NCBI GenBank assembly: GCA_047623555.1
Contig: JBLHMP010000011.1
Span: 1-61,560 of the forward strand
Length of the DNA stretch: 61,560 nucleotides
Direction of reading: 5' to 3'
Source of the DNA: NORP181 sp047623555
GTDB lineage: Bacteria > Pseudomonadota > Alphaproteobacteria > Rhodobacterales > Rhodobacteraceae
Below, one piece after another: positions 50,743 to 59,206 of this stretch. Every line of letters begins with the position of its first letter. The first letter of the stretch is position 1. A program made the translations under genes and the position numbers. The notes below the pieces were generated by a model. That model did no database searches. It saw nothing but the letters and a program-made list of their open reading frames with translations, and had not been told where the DNA came from.

Positions 50743-50922
50743 TTCAAAAACTTTCGATTGTGCATTAGCGGCGCAGGTGCAAATACTCCTGTCGCGGGCG
50801 GCATAGCCTTTGAACGCCCCGTGAGTCTAGGTGAAAATACCAGTTTTCTGGCTGAGTTGAGCAAAATGACGCCGAAAGGGGCTTGGATGCGGAAAATTGC
50901 TGCTTTGTTCGTAGTATTCCCG

Positions 50923-52614
50923 TCAATCCGGCTCTTTTTCAGTTTGTTTTGGTGCCAATGCTATGTCAAGCAATGTTACCCTTGGCACGGCCAAAGCATT
51001 AACCGGTTCTGTCACCCCGCGCAGCTCTAAGCGGACCAATTCCAAGCCTTCGGTTGAAATGCCAGCACTTTTCAGGACCGCGTCAGATATCAGCAAATCA
51101 ACATCCAGTTCCTTCGTTTGCCCCTCAAGTCGGCTGGCCGCGTTTACGGTATCCCCAATCAGCGTGCGTGGTGCATTGCCCGCCGCGCCAATTTCGCCCA
51201 ACACGACGTCCCCCAGATGGATGCCAATGCCAATCTGAACTTCGGTTTGTTTCTCGCTATTCAGGGTCAGGTTGAATTTGTTCAAAGCGCTGCGAATACC
51301 CTGCGCCGCCTTAAGTGCCGCCAAAGCCGAACTTTTCTCATCAGCAGTTTCAAACACTGCAAGCAGGCCATCGCCAAGGTATTTATCAACTGTGCCACAG
51401 GCCTGCATGATCGGCGGCACAATCGCGTCAAAGAACCGGTTGAGCAGGAAAACCACGTCGTAGGGCAGTTGCCCGGTGGTGCGGGCGGTAAAGCCGCGCA
51501 TGTCCAGAAACAGGATCGCCAGACGTCGTTCCTGGCCATGGCTGGCATGGTTGCGGGTGCGTTGACCATCGGGGCGAAACACCCGAAATACCGAGGCCGG
51601 GTTGGTCGGGCGGATCTGGCAGGCCAGCCGGGTGTTGGCCGGCGCATTGACCGCCCGTAGGCTGGCCTGTTCGGCGGTACTTGGCGGGTGCAAAAGCTCG
51701 CCGCCTTCTTCGATGACAACACGGCAGGTGGTACAGCGCCCACGCCCACCACACAGCGCCGTATGGGGCACACCATTGGCGCGCGACATTTCCAGCAGGG
51801 TCATCCCCTTGGGCGAGGAAATCTCGGGTCCATCGACATAGCGGATGCGGATCGAATTGCGGCCCATCAAATATTTGCGCACAATATAGGCCAGTGCCAC
51901 CAGCGCTAATAGCCCCCAGAACACGGTTACGGCAGTGTTTGTGCCGGCAATCAGCGCCGCAAAGGCATCATTGCTGGGCCAGTTATAGGTCTCACGCAGG
52001 GCGGCGCGCATTTGCGGATCAGCAAAGGCCAGCGCGACGCGCCGACCTTCGGTCAGATAACCGGCCAGCGCAAAGCCGGGGACAAACACGCTAAACCCAA
52101 TCAAATACGGCAAATACCGCTGCCACAATCGGGTAGAGCGCAGCCAGAAATGCAGGCCAACACAGCTATGGAACCAGACAATCAGCATCAGAACGGCCTG
52201 CATCATCGCATCATTTGATCCCCAGATCAGCGCGATAAGATAGCCGAACTGATCGTTCACCCCGTAAATTTCATGCGCCGCACGGGTGTGGGCGATATGG
52301 GCAAACAGCATCAGCGGGATGACCAGACCAAAGGCGATCTGGATGGCCTCCCAAAGCGGCATGCGCAACGTGCGCCGCTGCGCGACTTTCCACAGGGCAA
52401 GCCCGGCATGCGCCAAAAGCGCCCCGTAAAGAATAAGGCCGCCAATCGCGCTGTGGGTGGCAAATTTGCGCCAATCCTGAGCCTGCTGCATCAGCTCTGA
52501 TGAAAACAGCCCCAGCCCGATATTCAGGAAATGCAATAGTGCAAAGGCAAACAGCACCAACCCTGAGGCGATGCGAATCTTAGTTGCCCAACTGCCGCTC
52601 CATAAAACAGTCAC
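50923..52614 (-). CDS. CyaC-like redox-sensing adenylate/guanylate cyclase (membrane heme, 2Fe-2S, class III cyclase)
   Basis: A 563-residue protein. An N-terminal six-helix membrane anchor (about 15-250) holds histidines in HFLNIGL, THSAIGG, LLAHAGLALW, AHIAHTRAAHE and FHSCVGLHFWL, like the diheme anchor of succinate dehydrogenase. A plant-type ferredoxin domain (about 255-350) has four Cys at 288, 294, 297 and 332 (CGGRGRCTTC, then RLACQI). A class III cyclase domain (about 365-550) has LFLDMRGFTA and KYLGDGLLAVF with metal-binding Asps, then GIHLGDVVLGEIG and DTVNAASRLEG. The same architecture is known for CyaC of Sinorhizobium meliloti, a quinone-responsive adenylate cyclase. The start is taken as GTG 52614 behind GGAG; an upstream ATG at 52650 is possible. 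Confidence 0.88.
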   Translation of the reverse strand: MTVLWSGSWATKIRIASGLVLFAFALLHFLNIGLGLFSSELMQQAQDWRKFATHSAIGGLILYGALLAHAGLALWKVAQRRTLRMPLWEAIQIAFGLVIPLMLFAHIAHTRAAHEIYGVNDQFGYLIALIWGSNDAMMQAVLMLIVWFHSCVGLHFWLRSTRLWQRYLPYLIGFSVFVPGFALAGYLTEGRRVALAFADPQMRAALRETYNWPSNDAFAALIAGTNTAVTVFWGLLALVALAYIVRKYLMGRNSIRIRYVDGPEISSPKGMTLLEMSRANGVPHTALCGGRGRCTTCRVVIEEGGELLHPPSTAEQASLRAVNAPANTRLACQIRPTNPASVFRVFRPDGQRTRNHASHGQERRLAILFLDMRGFTARTTGQLPYDVVFLLNRFFDAIVPPIMQACGTVDKYLGDGLLAVFETADEKSSALAALKAAQGIRSALNKFNLTLNSEKQTEVQIGIGIHLGDVVLGEIGAAGNAPRTLIGDTVNAASRLEGQTKELDVDLLISDAVLKSAGISTEGLELVRLELRGVTEPVNALAVPRVTLLDIALAPKQTEKEPD

Positions 52615-52674
52615 TGGTTGTTCTCCATATATGTCACTGTTCGTGAACAACTGTGCGGAGCTGGGGTTGGTCCG

Positions 52675-53165
52675 TCAAGCATTGCATCGATCGCGATTGG
52701 TCATTTTATGGCCAGTCTTTGGCATCTGCGGCAGCACAAGCGAACCCGGATCAGGCGCGCCAAACAACACCAGATGGCTAAGATCCGGGCGCGAGCGCGA
52801 GCGATAAAGCATGCCCTGCGCCCCGATGTCCGGGCCAAACCGGACACATCCCAGTTTGGCGCGCGCAGCCCTTTGGCGCGATTATCCTGGCAGACCATGG
52901 TTGTGGCCTGAATGTCCTCGGTCGTGCCGCGCAGATCCAAAATATCATGTGCCTCAACCAAAATCGGCACAATCACCTTGGGCCGCGTATCCTGCGCAAA
53001 ATAGTGCTGAATGGCGATGCCCGCACCTTTGGCGGTCAGCGAGGTGTAGATCGCGAACTGGCCGCTATGATGAAACCGCCCCTCGGGCGCGCGGGCCGCC
53101 GCCAGCGGGGAATGGGCGTTCTCTTGCGCCATTATCCGCCAGATTGTGCCCGAAAAGGCGATCAT
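52675..53165 (-). pseudogene. RES-domain protein (NAD+ phosphorylase toxin type) with a frameshift
   Basis: From ATG 53165 the frame reads a RES domain: GTIWRIMAQENAHSPLAA, GRFHHSGQFAIYTSLTAKGAGIA and VIVPILVEAHDILDL. Near 52820-52825 a run of C on the plus strand (G on the coding strand) has one base too few; the next frame then continues GAQGMLYRSRSRPDLSHLVL, PDPGSLVLPQMPKTGHKM and stops at 52675. RES proteins degrade NAD+ in RES-Xre toxin-antitoxin systems, but no Xre antitoxin gene is next to it, as in many solitary RES genes. It starts one base after the trxB stop. The mutation or error would remove the C-terminal third. Confidence 0.8.
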
Positions 53166-53166
53166 C

Positions 53167-54111
53167 CTAGTCGTCGGCCTCAGCCAGAAAACGCTCTGCA
53201 TCCAAGGCTGCCATACAGCCCATGCCAGCACTGGTAACCGCCTGGCGATAGACGTGATCGGTGAGATCGCCCGCCGCAAATACGCCGGGAACCGAGGTTT
53301 GCGTGGTGCCGGGTTTGACCTTTACATAGCCGCCCATATGGGTTTCCAGCACGTCTTTGACCAGCTCGCTCGCCGGGGCGTGACCGATGGCGATAAATAC
53401 GCCTTTGGCGGCAATCTCGGTGATTTCGCCGGTTTTCACATGTTTGACGCGCACGGCCTCAACGCCCAGCGGGCTATCGGTGCCAATGACTTCGTCCAAT
53501 TGGTGAAACCACAGCGTTTCGATCTTGGGGTTCTTAAATAGCCGATTCTGCAAGATCTTTTCCGAGCGCAATTCGTCCCGACGGTGGATCAACGTCACCT
53601 TTGAGGCAAAGTTGGTCAAAAACAGCGCCTCTTCGACCGCGGTGTTGCCGCCGCCAATCACCACAATTTCCTGACCGCGATAGAAAAACCCATCACAGGT
53701 GGCGCAGGCCGACACGCCAAAGCCTTTGAATCTTTCCTCGGACGGCAGGCCAAGCCATTTGGCCCGTGCGCCCGTCGCCAGAATGATCGCGTCGGCGGTG
53801 TAAATCGTGCCGCTGTCGCCGATGGCGGTGAACGGACGTTTGGACAGGTCCAGATCGGATATGATGTCGCCAATGATTTCACAGCCCATCTCTTTGGCGT
53901 GCGCCTCCATGCGGATCATCAGGTCGGGGCCTTGCACTTCGGTATCACCGGGCCAATTTTCGACCTCGGTTGTGGTGGTCAGTTGGCCGCCGGGTTCGAT
54001 GCCCTGAACCAAAATAGGGCTCAGCATGGCGCGGCTTGCATAGACGCCCGCAGTGTATCCGGCAGGGCCGGACCCAATAATAAGAACTTTTGTGTGGCGC
54101 GAATCTGCCAT
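53167..54111 (-). CDS. trxB: Thioredoxin-disulfide reductase
   Basis: A 314-residue flavoprotein that reduces thioredoxin with NADPH. FAD motif VLIIGSGPAGYTAGVYASRA, the redox pair CATC in VSACATCDGFF (about 133-136), NADPH motif VIGGGNTAVEEALFL, and the C-terminal FAD site FAAGDLTDHVYRQAVTSAG. The start is ATG 54111 behind GGGGA. It is divergent from the Lrp-type regulator, an arrangement also known in enteric bacteria (lrp/trxB), over a 270-base region full of inverted repeats. Confidence 0.96.
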   Translation of the reverse strand: MADSRHTKVLIIGSGPAGYTAGVYASRAMLSPILVQGIEPGGQLTTTTEVENWPGDTEVQGPDLMIRMEAHAKEMGCEIIGDIISDLDLSKRPFTAIGDSGTIYTADAIILATGARAKWLGLPSEERFKGFGVSACATCDGFFYRGQEIVVIGGGNTAVEEALFLTNFASKVTLIHRRDELRSEKILQNRLFKNPKIETLWFHQLDEVIGTDSPLGVEAVRVKHVKTGEITEIAAKGVFIAIGHAPASELVKDVLETHMGGYVKVKPGTTQTSVPGVFAAGDLTDHVYRQAVTSAGMGCMAALDAERFLAEADD

Positions 54112-54222
54112 GACATTCCCCAATGGTGTGTGCTGGCCGCAGGGGCCCCTCGGGAATTCGATATAACGATGGCGCGCGGCAGCTTAAAGCCCCTCAGATC
54201 AAAACCCTGCGATTGATTGTTT

Positions 54223-54342
54223 GCCGCGCAATAAGGTGTTTCAAGAAATCGCAATGTTCCGCGTGTTTCCACTTAATGCGGGCCGACATTCCGTGGAAAC
54301 ACTTTATTGCGCGGCTGCGAAATATTATTGCGTGCAAACGCA
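54223..54342. promoter_or_regulatory. Inverted-repeat cluster in the lrp/trxB divergent region
   Basis: Three overlapping inverted repeats: a 20-base pair of arms at 54223-54242 and 54296-54315 matching at 19 of 20 positions; GTGTTTCCAC/GTGGAAACAC at 54263-54272 and 54293-54302; and TGCGT-N4-ACGCA at 54329-54342. ATTGCG or its complement occurs four times. Such ATTGCG-type half sites and the last palindrome, ~40 bases before the lrp start, suit an Lrp/AsnC regulator binding its own promoter. Whether DNA sites or RNA hairpins matter is open. Confidence 0.6.
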
Positions 54343-54381
54343 CCGCTGTTATAAGAAACGCAAATTTGAAGGGCGTAACTC

Positions 54382-54882
54382 ATGGTCACGACACGACTTG
54401 ATCTGATTGATCGGATGATTCTGGCTCAATTGCAGGCTGACGGGCGGATGACGAATGTCGAACTGGCCCGGCGCGTGGGTATTTCTGCGCCGCCGTGTTT
54501 GCGTCGGGTGCGCACCTTAGAGGAATCAGGGTTGATCTGCGGCTATCACGCCGAGGTCGATGCCCGCGAATTGGGCTTTGAGGTGCAGGTGTTTGCGATG
54601 GTCGGGCTGGACAGCCAGGCCGAGACCGAATTGCGCGCCTTTGAAGAACGATGCTGCAACTGGCCATTGGTGCGCGAATGCCACATGCTGAACGGCGAGG
54701 TGGATTTTATCCTCAAATGTGTCGCTCCGGACCTGAGCAGTTTTCAGAGCTTTCTGACCGGCGAATTGCTGACCACACCCAATGTGGCCAGCGTTAAAAC
54801 ATCGCTGGTGATCCGGGGCGCCAAGGATGAACCCGGCGTTCCGTTTGATGTTCTGGAAGAACGCCTAAGCCGGAACGCCTAA
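54382..54882 (+). CDS. lrp: Lrp/AsnC family transcriptional regulator
   Basis: A 166-residue feast/famine regulator. The N-terminal helix-turn-helix (LIDRMILAQLQADGRMTNVELARRVGISAPPCLRRVRTLEESGLI, cited in part) covers residues ~6-52. The C-terminal RAM domain (about 68-145) includes LVRECHMLNGEVDFILKC. It is the closest type to Lrp itself by the CLRRVRxLE helix and by linkage to trxB. Its ligand is probably leucine or another amino acid. Upstream palindromes suggest autoregulation. The tail overlaps the end of the convergent Hint gene by four bases. Confidence 0.9.
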   Translation: MVTTRLDLIDRMILAQLQADGRMTNVELARRVGISAPPCLRRVRTLEESGLICGYHAEVDARELGFEVQVFAMVGLDSQAETELRAFEERCCNWPLVRECHMLNGEVDFILKCVAPDLSSFQSFLTGELLTTPNVASVKTSLVIRGAKDEPGVPFDVLEERLSRNA

Positions 54883-55664
54883 GCATTTAGCGCGTCAAGC
54901 TGACCATCCCCGGCGCGCGGATAGGCCGGCATGCCAAAATCGCTAAGCTGTTCAATATGGACAAACAGGTTCAAAAACAGCGACCGCATGGCGTGACTGA
55001 TATTGCGCGCGGCATTGATGCCCGGATGGAAGGTTTCAAATTCCAACCCGCCAACCCGGATAACCGAATGGCGCTGCAGGCAGATATGAAACAGTTCAAC
55101 CGGTGTGGGGGGCGCGGTTTCAATCACATTCATCCCATCCACAAATTCCTGAACCGGCGTTAGAATGCGATTATTTCCCGCAATCGCGCGCAGATGCATT
55201 GGTGTATGCAACAGGCGTGCCGCTGGGCCTGCGATCATGCATGTCGCAGGCCGTTGCATGCCAAAACTGTCGGCCATCAGCCGTGTCAGGCGCAGATTAT
55301 GCAGCTGTGAATGCGCACTGCCCGGGTTCAGCGTTGTGCTGCCCTTCCACAGAACCGGTTGGGCGTCTCCGTTAATATCCAGAACTTTATCGCCAGGCAG
55401 CAGGTCTTCGATTGCCATTGGCCCAGCGTCGGTTTCAACGATAGAGCCGCGCGAAAAGGCGCAAAATGCGTCCTCAAATATCGGCAAAGCCGGCGCAACA
55501 TGGTGGGTTTCTGCGATATTGCCGTTGGGCAGCAATGCACTGACTTCGTAGCGGCGCAGGCTAGGGTGGGTGGCTGGGTGCCGTGCGTTATGATTTTGCA
55601 AAATGCCTGGCGCAGTTTTCACAGCATTCCGTGCCGCACGCGCAAGCGAGAGGGGGATCGTCAT
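54879..55664 (-). CDS. Hint-domain protein lacking the usual nucleophile position
   Basis: A 261-residue protein. The N-terminal ~65 residues are unlike the rest; a Hint domain begins at DAFCAFSRGSIVETDAG (68-80) and continues with IEDLLPGDKVLDING, ARLLHTPMHLRAI, LFHICLQRHSVIRVGGLEFETFHPG. In normal Hint domains the first residue of the xFxxGT motif is Cys; here it is Ala69, with Cys68 one place earlier, so splicing or cleavage activity is doubtful. Start at ATG 55664 (MTIPLSLARAARNAV); the frame extends 41 codons upstream. The role is unknown. Compare the Hint protein at 1807-2874, which keeps the Cys. Confidence 0.75.
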   Translation of the reverse strand: MTIPLSLARAARNAVKTAPGILQNHNARHPATHPSLRRYEVSALLPNGNIAETHHVAPALPIFEDAFCAFSRGSIVETDAGPMAIEDLLPGDKVLDINGDAQPVLWKGSTTLNPGSAHSQLHNLRLTRLMADSFGMQRPATCMIAGPAARLLHTPMHLRAIAGNNRILTPVQEFVDGMNVIETAPPTPVELFHICLQRHSVIRVGGLEFETFHPGINAARNISHAMRSLFLNLFVHIEQLSDFGMPAYPRAGDGQLDALNA

Positions 55665-55970
55665 TATTTCGGCCCTTTTGTATCGGGTCGCATCTGCGTC
55701 GGCCCCCACCGACAACCCAAATGGACACTGTTTAGGTGTTTCATCTGTATCGTAAATATAATGACTTAATTTGGATCGAATTGTCAAAACTTTACGAACA
55801 TTAAGCCCGCTTTTGAGATCAATCAGCCCTTAGGTCTGAGCTTTGTTGAGCGGATTACTGCCTATCCTGCCACAATCTTTCGGATCAGTTGTAATTGGGG
55901 AGGCGAATCAAATCAGTTCGGGCAGTAAAAGACATCTTTGCCCGCCTGTTGATCAGGGTCCGTCTGTTGA
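55665..55970. other. Gene-free spacer upstream of the second Hint gene
   Basis: 306 bases, AT-rich in its middle (about 55740-55800). I find no supported gene; an 84-codon frame at 55843-56097 runs antisense over the small gene and lacks protein character. It probably holds the promoter of the Hint gene and the 3' end of the small gene. Confidence 0.4.
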
Positions 55971-56120
55971 TCAGACGCCTTTGGCCCGAGTGTTATTTTT
56001 GTGGGATACGCGGGACGCAATGGTTGTGATCCGGTTTTCGCCACGGGCCCATGGCATAACGACGTCTGTGGATTTGCTGGATTTGACGACCGACTGAATG
56101 AAACGGGTATTGGTTTTCAT
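55971..56120 (-). CDS. Small conserved protein of ~49 residues
   Basis: An open frame from ATG 56120 to TGA 55971 preceded by AGAGG at seven bases. The product starts MKTNTRFIQSVVKSS, has MPWARGENRI in the middle and a basic Ser/Lys/Asn-rich end (ASRVSHKNNTRAKGV). I recall short roseobacter proteins with the same MKTNTRF...MPWARG pattern; the function is unknown. Net basic charge suggests nucleic acid or ribosome contact. Too short to be found by length-limited gene finders. Confidence 0.6.
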   Translation of the reverse strand: MKTNTRFIQSVVKSSKSTDVVMPWARGENRITTIASRVSHKNNTRAKGV

Positions 56121-56394
56121 GGACTAACCTCTGCTATCGCTTACTGTCGCCAGGTATGCTTGGCGGTTAAGAACTAGCTGACGTGATGACGTGACAATGA
56201 GGCAGAGTTTTGTCACGTTTGGGGAATTGTTTGGCAGTGCGCCGTGCGATGTCAAAGGAACGGTATTTCCCTTGCTTTTTCATGGTAATCCGCTGTTACC
56301 TAAAGATAAAATTTTAAGTAATTGGTCGATAAAATCTGCAAAACTGTCGCTAATTTGCCCAATTGTGGCAGAAAACGTTCAGTGTTGGCCACAT

Positions 56395-57150
56395 TTACAG
56401 CCGAATGACCGAAATCAGGCGGCCGTAGTCGGCCTCTTTTGCATGTGTGGTCCGGCGGTAGGAATAAAACCTGCCGGCATCGTAATAGGTACAGTGACGG
56501 ATCCATCCGGCAGATCCGATGCCCGCACCGCGTAAACGATGAAGACCGTATGCGGGCAGATCGAATTGCAGTCGGTCATCGACGCCACCGGCAAAGAAAC
56601 GCGTGTTGTCCAGATCATCGGCAAGAAATTCATCCATGAAATCAGGGCCAACCTCATAGGCGGCCTGGCTGATGCTGGGGCCGATAACGGCAATTGTGTT
56701 GGCCCGCTGGGCGCCCAATTGCTCCATTGCGTCAAGCGTGGCCTCCAGCACCCCGTCAAGGGCTCCGCGCCAACCGGCGTGGGCAGCACCAATGACCCGG
56801 GCGTCGGGATCGGCAAACAATACCGGCTGGCAATCTGCGGTCAGGATCGACAGCGCCAGCCCCGGCGTTGTGGTAACCATGGCATCGGCGGGCGGGCGCG
56901 TCTCGGTTGCATCCGTGACGGTCACAACGTTGGCCGAATGGATCTGTTGTACGCCCAATAGGGCATCCGGCGCGACCTGCATGGCATTGGCGACACGGGC
57001 GCGATTGATCTGGACGATTTCGCGTTGGTCCGTTGATCCGGTGCCACAGTTCAGCCCGGTGAATACGCCCGACGACGCGCCACCGCGTCGGGTGAAAAAC
57101 CCATGCAGCATTGGTGACAAAAGATCAGAGGTGAGGATTTCCAGGGTCAT
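56395..57150 (-). CDS. pgeF: Peptidoglycan editing factor / polyphenol oxidase (laccase domain)
   Basis: A 251-residue protein of the YfiH/PgeF family, Cu/Zn-binding proteins that remove wrongly inserted L-Ser from peptidoglycan precursors in E. coli and have purine nucleosidase or phosphorylase activity in others. Motifs FFTRRGGASSGVFTGLNCG, QQIHSANVV, LTADCQPVLFAD (Cys and metal ligands) and IGAAHAGWRGALDGVLE. The start is ATG 57150, overlapping the MidA stop by ATGA. The frame extends 72 codons further without meaning. Third gene of lgt-midA-pgeF. Confidence 0.9.
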   Translation of the reverse strand: MTLEILTSDLLSPMLHGFFTRRGGASSGVFTGLNCGTGSTDQREIVQINRARVANAMQVAPDALLGVQQIHSANVVTVTDATETRPPADAMVTTTPGLALSILTADCQPVLFADPDARVIGAAHAGWRGALDGVLEATLDAMEQLGAQRANTIAVIGPSISQAAYEVGPDFMDEFLADDLDNTRFFAGGVDDRLQFDLPAYGLHRLRGAGIGSAGWIRHCTYYDAGRFYSYRRTTHAKEADYGRLISVIRL

Positions 57151-58214
57151 GGGGCCAGTCCGGGTGGAGGGGTCGCATTGGCCGGATAGAGGCCAAGCGT
57201 TTTGAACAGGTTTCCCATTTCTGCGGGGTGCGTCAACCTGCGATGTGCAGAAATCAGTGTATTGAGGTCGGCGCCGGTTAGGTTTTTGGCCAATGACTGG
57301 GCGCGTGTGGTGATATCCAGACGTTCCAAAAACACGCCTTGAGGTGTTAGTTTTGTGTGCGCACAACCTGCGGCACGGGCGGCGATTGCCAGGGCTTCAA
57401 AATCCACATGCGCGGTCAGATCGGCCTGCCCGGGATCGGCCAGCGGATCGGTGGGTTCATGGTTGCGCACCGCCTGCAAAGTATCGCCCAAAGAACGCCA
57501 ATCGCCGTAATCCACGATCAGCGCCGCGCCGCCACAGCTGGCAATACGCCTGCTGATTTCGGTGACGATGGCGGGGGCCGTTGGGCAAACCTCAACCAGA
57601 TCATTGTCTTTGGTGTCTTGGATGCGATGGGTCAGTGCGTTCAGATGGCTTGGGGTGGCTTGGCCAAAGCTCAGGTCTTTGCCTTGCGCGCCGATGCATC
57701 GTTCAGACCAACCCGAGCCAACGCGCAGGTATTGGCGGATCGGCAGGGCGTCAAAAAATTCGTTGGCCACAAGGTATAGGGGCTGATCAGGCAGATCGGC
57801 GACGCTGTCGATCCAGCGCGGGGCGTGATTTGCTAACGTGTCGGCCTGAAGATCGCGCATTTTGGGCGAGGCCTCGATCAGCATGATGTCGGCGGCGGCG
57901 TGAAACCCGGGTATGTTGTGGCTGACGCGCAGCATGTCCCGCATCAGGGTGCCACGTCCGGGGCCAATTTCGGCCAGTGTGAGACGCGCCGGGCTGCCTT
58001 GGTCAAGCCAGCTTTGCGCCAGTGACAATCCGATCAGTTCGCCGAACATCTGGCTGATTTCCGGCGCGGTGATGAAATCCCCGGCGACGCCAAACGGATT
58101 GCGGGTCGTGTAATAGCCCAGCGTCGGGTGCAACAGGCAGTCGGTCATGTAGTCGGCCAGACTCAGCGGGCCATCCTGCCGAATGCGGGCAATGATCCGC
58201 TCTTTGAGGGTCAC
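57147..58214 (-). CDS. MidA/NDUFAF7-family SAM-dependent methyltransferase
   Basis: A 355-residue protein of the COG1565 family. Mitochondrial NDUFAF7 dimethylates an arginine of complex I subunit NDUFS2; bacterial members probably modify NuoD or a related target. It has LADYMTDCLLHPTLGYYTTRNPFG (start region, cited in part), FITAPEISQMFGELIGL, the SAM motif LAEIGPGRGTLMRDMLR and YLVANEFFDALPIRQY. Start taken as GTG 58214, overlapping the lgt stop by GTGA; an ATG at 58259 is an alternative. Middle gene of lgt-midA-pgeF, an order I recall as conserved in the group. Confidence 0.9.
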   Translation of the reverse strand: MTLKERIIARIRQDGPLSLADYMTDCLLHPTLGYYTTRNPFGVAGDFITAPEISQMFGELIGLSLAQSWLDQGSPARLTLAEIGPGRGTLMRDMLRVSHNIPGFHAAADIMLIEASPKMRDLQADTLANHAPRWIDSVADLPDQPLYLVANEFFDALPIRQYLRVGSGWSERCIGAQGKDLSFGQATPSHLNALTHRIQDTKDNDLVEVCPTAPAIVTEISRRIASCGGAALIVDYGDWRSLGDTLQAVRNHEPTDPLADPGQADLTAHVDFEALAIAARAAGCAHTKLTPQGVFLERLDITTRAQSLAKNLTGADLNTLISAHRRLTHPAEMGNLFKTLGLYPANATPPPGLAP

Positions 58215-59110
58215 GTGGCGGACGCGCTTGGTGAGTGTCGGGCGCGCAGGATCAGCCATAGTCCGACGGCCATCATTGGCAACGATAGCGATTGGCCCAT
58301 GGTCAGGCCAAGTCCGTCAATATGCCAGGCCAGACCAAGGGGGTTGCCGATGCTGATAAATTGCGCATCCGGCTGGCGAAAGAATTCAACGGTAAACCGC
58401 GCCAGCGCGTAGCCGGTCAGGAATGTGCCAACAACCAGCCCGCCGGATTTGAACGCGCCGCGCCGGTACACCATCCAAGCCAACAGCAGCCCCAGAACCA
58501 GCCCTTCGAGGGTTGCTTCGTAGAGTTGCGATGGATGGCGGGCGCAGATGCCGATAACATCGGTGCAGGTTTGGGCGGCAGTCCCGGGAAAAACCATGGC
58601 CCACGGCATGTCCGTGGCGCGCCCCCACAGTTCGGCATTGACGAAATTGGCCAGTCGCACAAACAAAATCGGGATAGGCACCGCGTGCGAGATAAAGTCG
58701 GCAACAGCGATCAGTGGTATTTTGTGGAGTAGCGAGTAGATCAGAACCGCGATGACCACGCCGAGAAAACCGCCGTGAAAGGACATGCCGCCATTCCAAA
58801 CCATCAGGATTTCTGCCGGGTGCTGTCGGTAGTATGCCGGCTGATAAAACAGCACGAAACCCAGTCGGCCACCAAGAATGACGCCGATGATGATCCAGGT
58901 CAGCAGATCATCCAGTTGCAGGCGGGTCATCGGCGGGGTGCCATTGCGCCACAGGCGCGACTGATCCAGCGCATAGGCGCCAAGCCGCCAAGCCAGCAGA
59001 ATGCCAACAATGTAGGAGAGCGCATACCAGCGCAGGGCGAATTCAGTTCCGAACAGCGAAAACGAGAATAATTCGGGCGAAATATTTGGGAATTGCAAAA
59101 TAGCTGTCAT
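58211..59110 (-). CDS. lgt: Prolipoprotein diacylglyceryl transferase
   Basis: A 299-residue inner-membrane enzyme with about seven hydrophobic segments that moves diacylglycerol from phosphatidylglycerol to the lipobox Cys. ALRWYALSYIVGILLAWRLG, GGMSFHGGFLGV with the conserved His, RLANFVNAELWGR with the signature Asn/Glu, and HPSQLYEATLEG are diagnostic. First gene of a three-gene minus-strand operon; divergent from ubiK across 96 bases. Confidence 0.95.
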   Translation of the reverse strand: MTAILQFPNISPELFSFSLFGTEFALRWYALSYIVGILLAWRLGAYALDQSRLWRNGTPPMTRLQLDDLLTWIIIGVILGGRLGFVLFYQPAYYRQHPAEILMVWNGGMSFHGGFLGVVIAVLIYSLLHKIPLIAVADFISHAVPIPILFVRLANFVNAELWGRATDMPWAMVFPGTAAQTCTDVIGICARHPSQLYEATLEGLVLGLLLAWMVYRRGAFKSGGLVVGTFLTGYALARFTVEFFRQPDAQFISIGNPLGLAWHIDGLGLTMGQSLSLPMMAVGLWLILRARHSPSASAT

Positions 59111-59206
59111 ATTCGTTTGAATGCCTTTGGCTTTAGGGGAGAGTCAACCTTGCGGTGTCGCCTTGTGCTGCCCATATAGGTGCTGATTAGACACGGAGAT
59201 GGCAAG

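Noticed and set aside
52675..53165. Complete RES-Xre toxin-antitoxin module
   Set aside because: No helix-turn-helix antitoxin gene is found on either side; neighbours are trxB and a cyclase.
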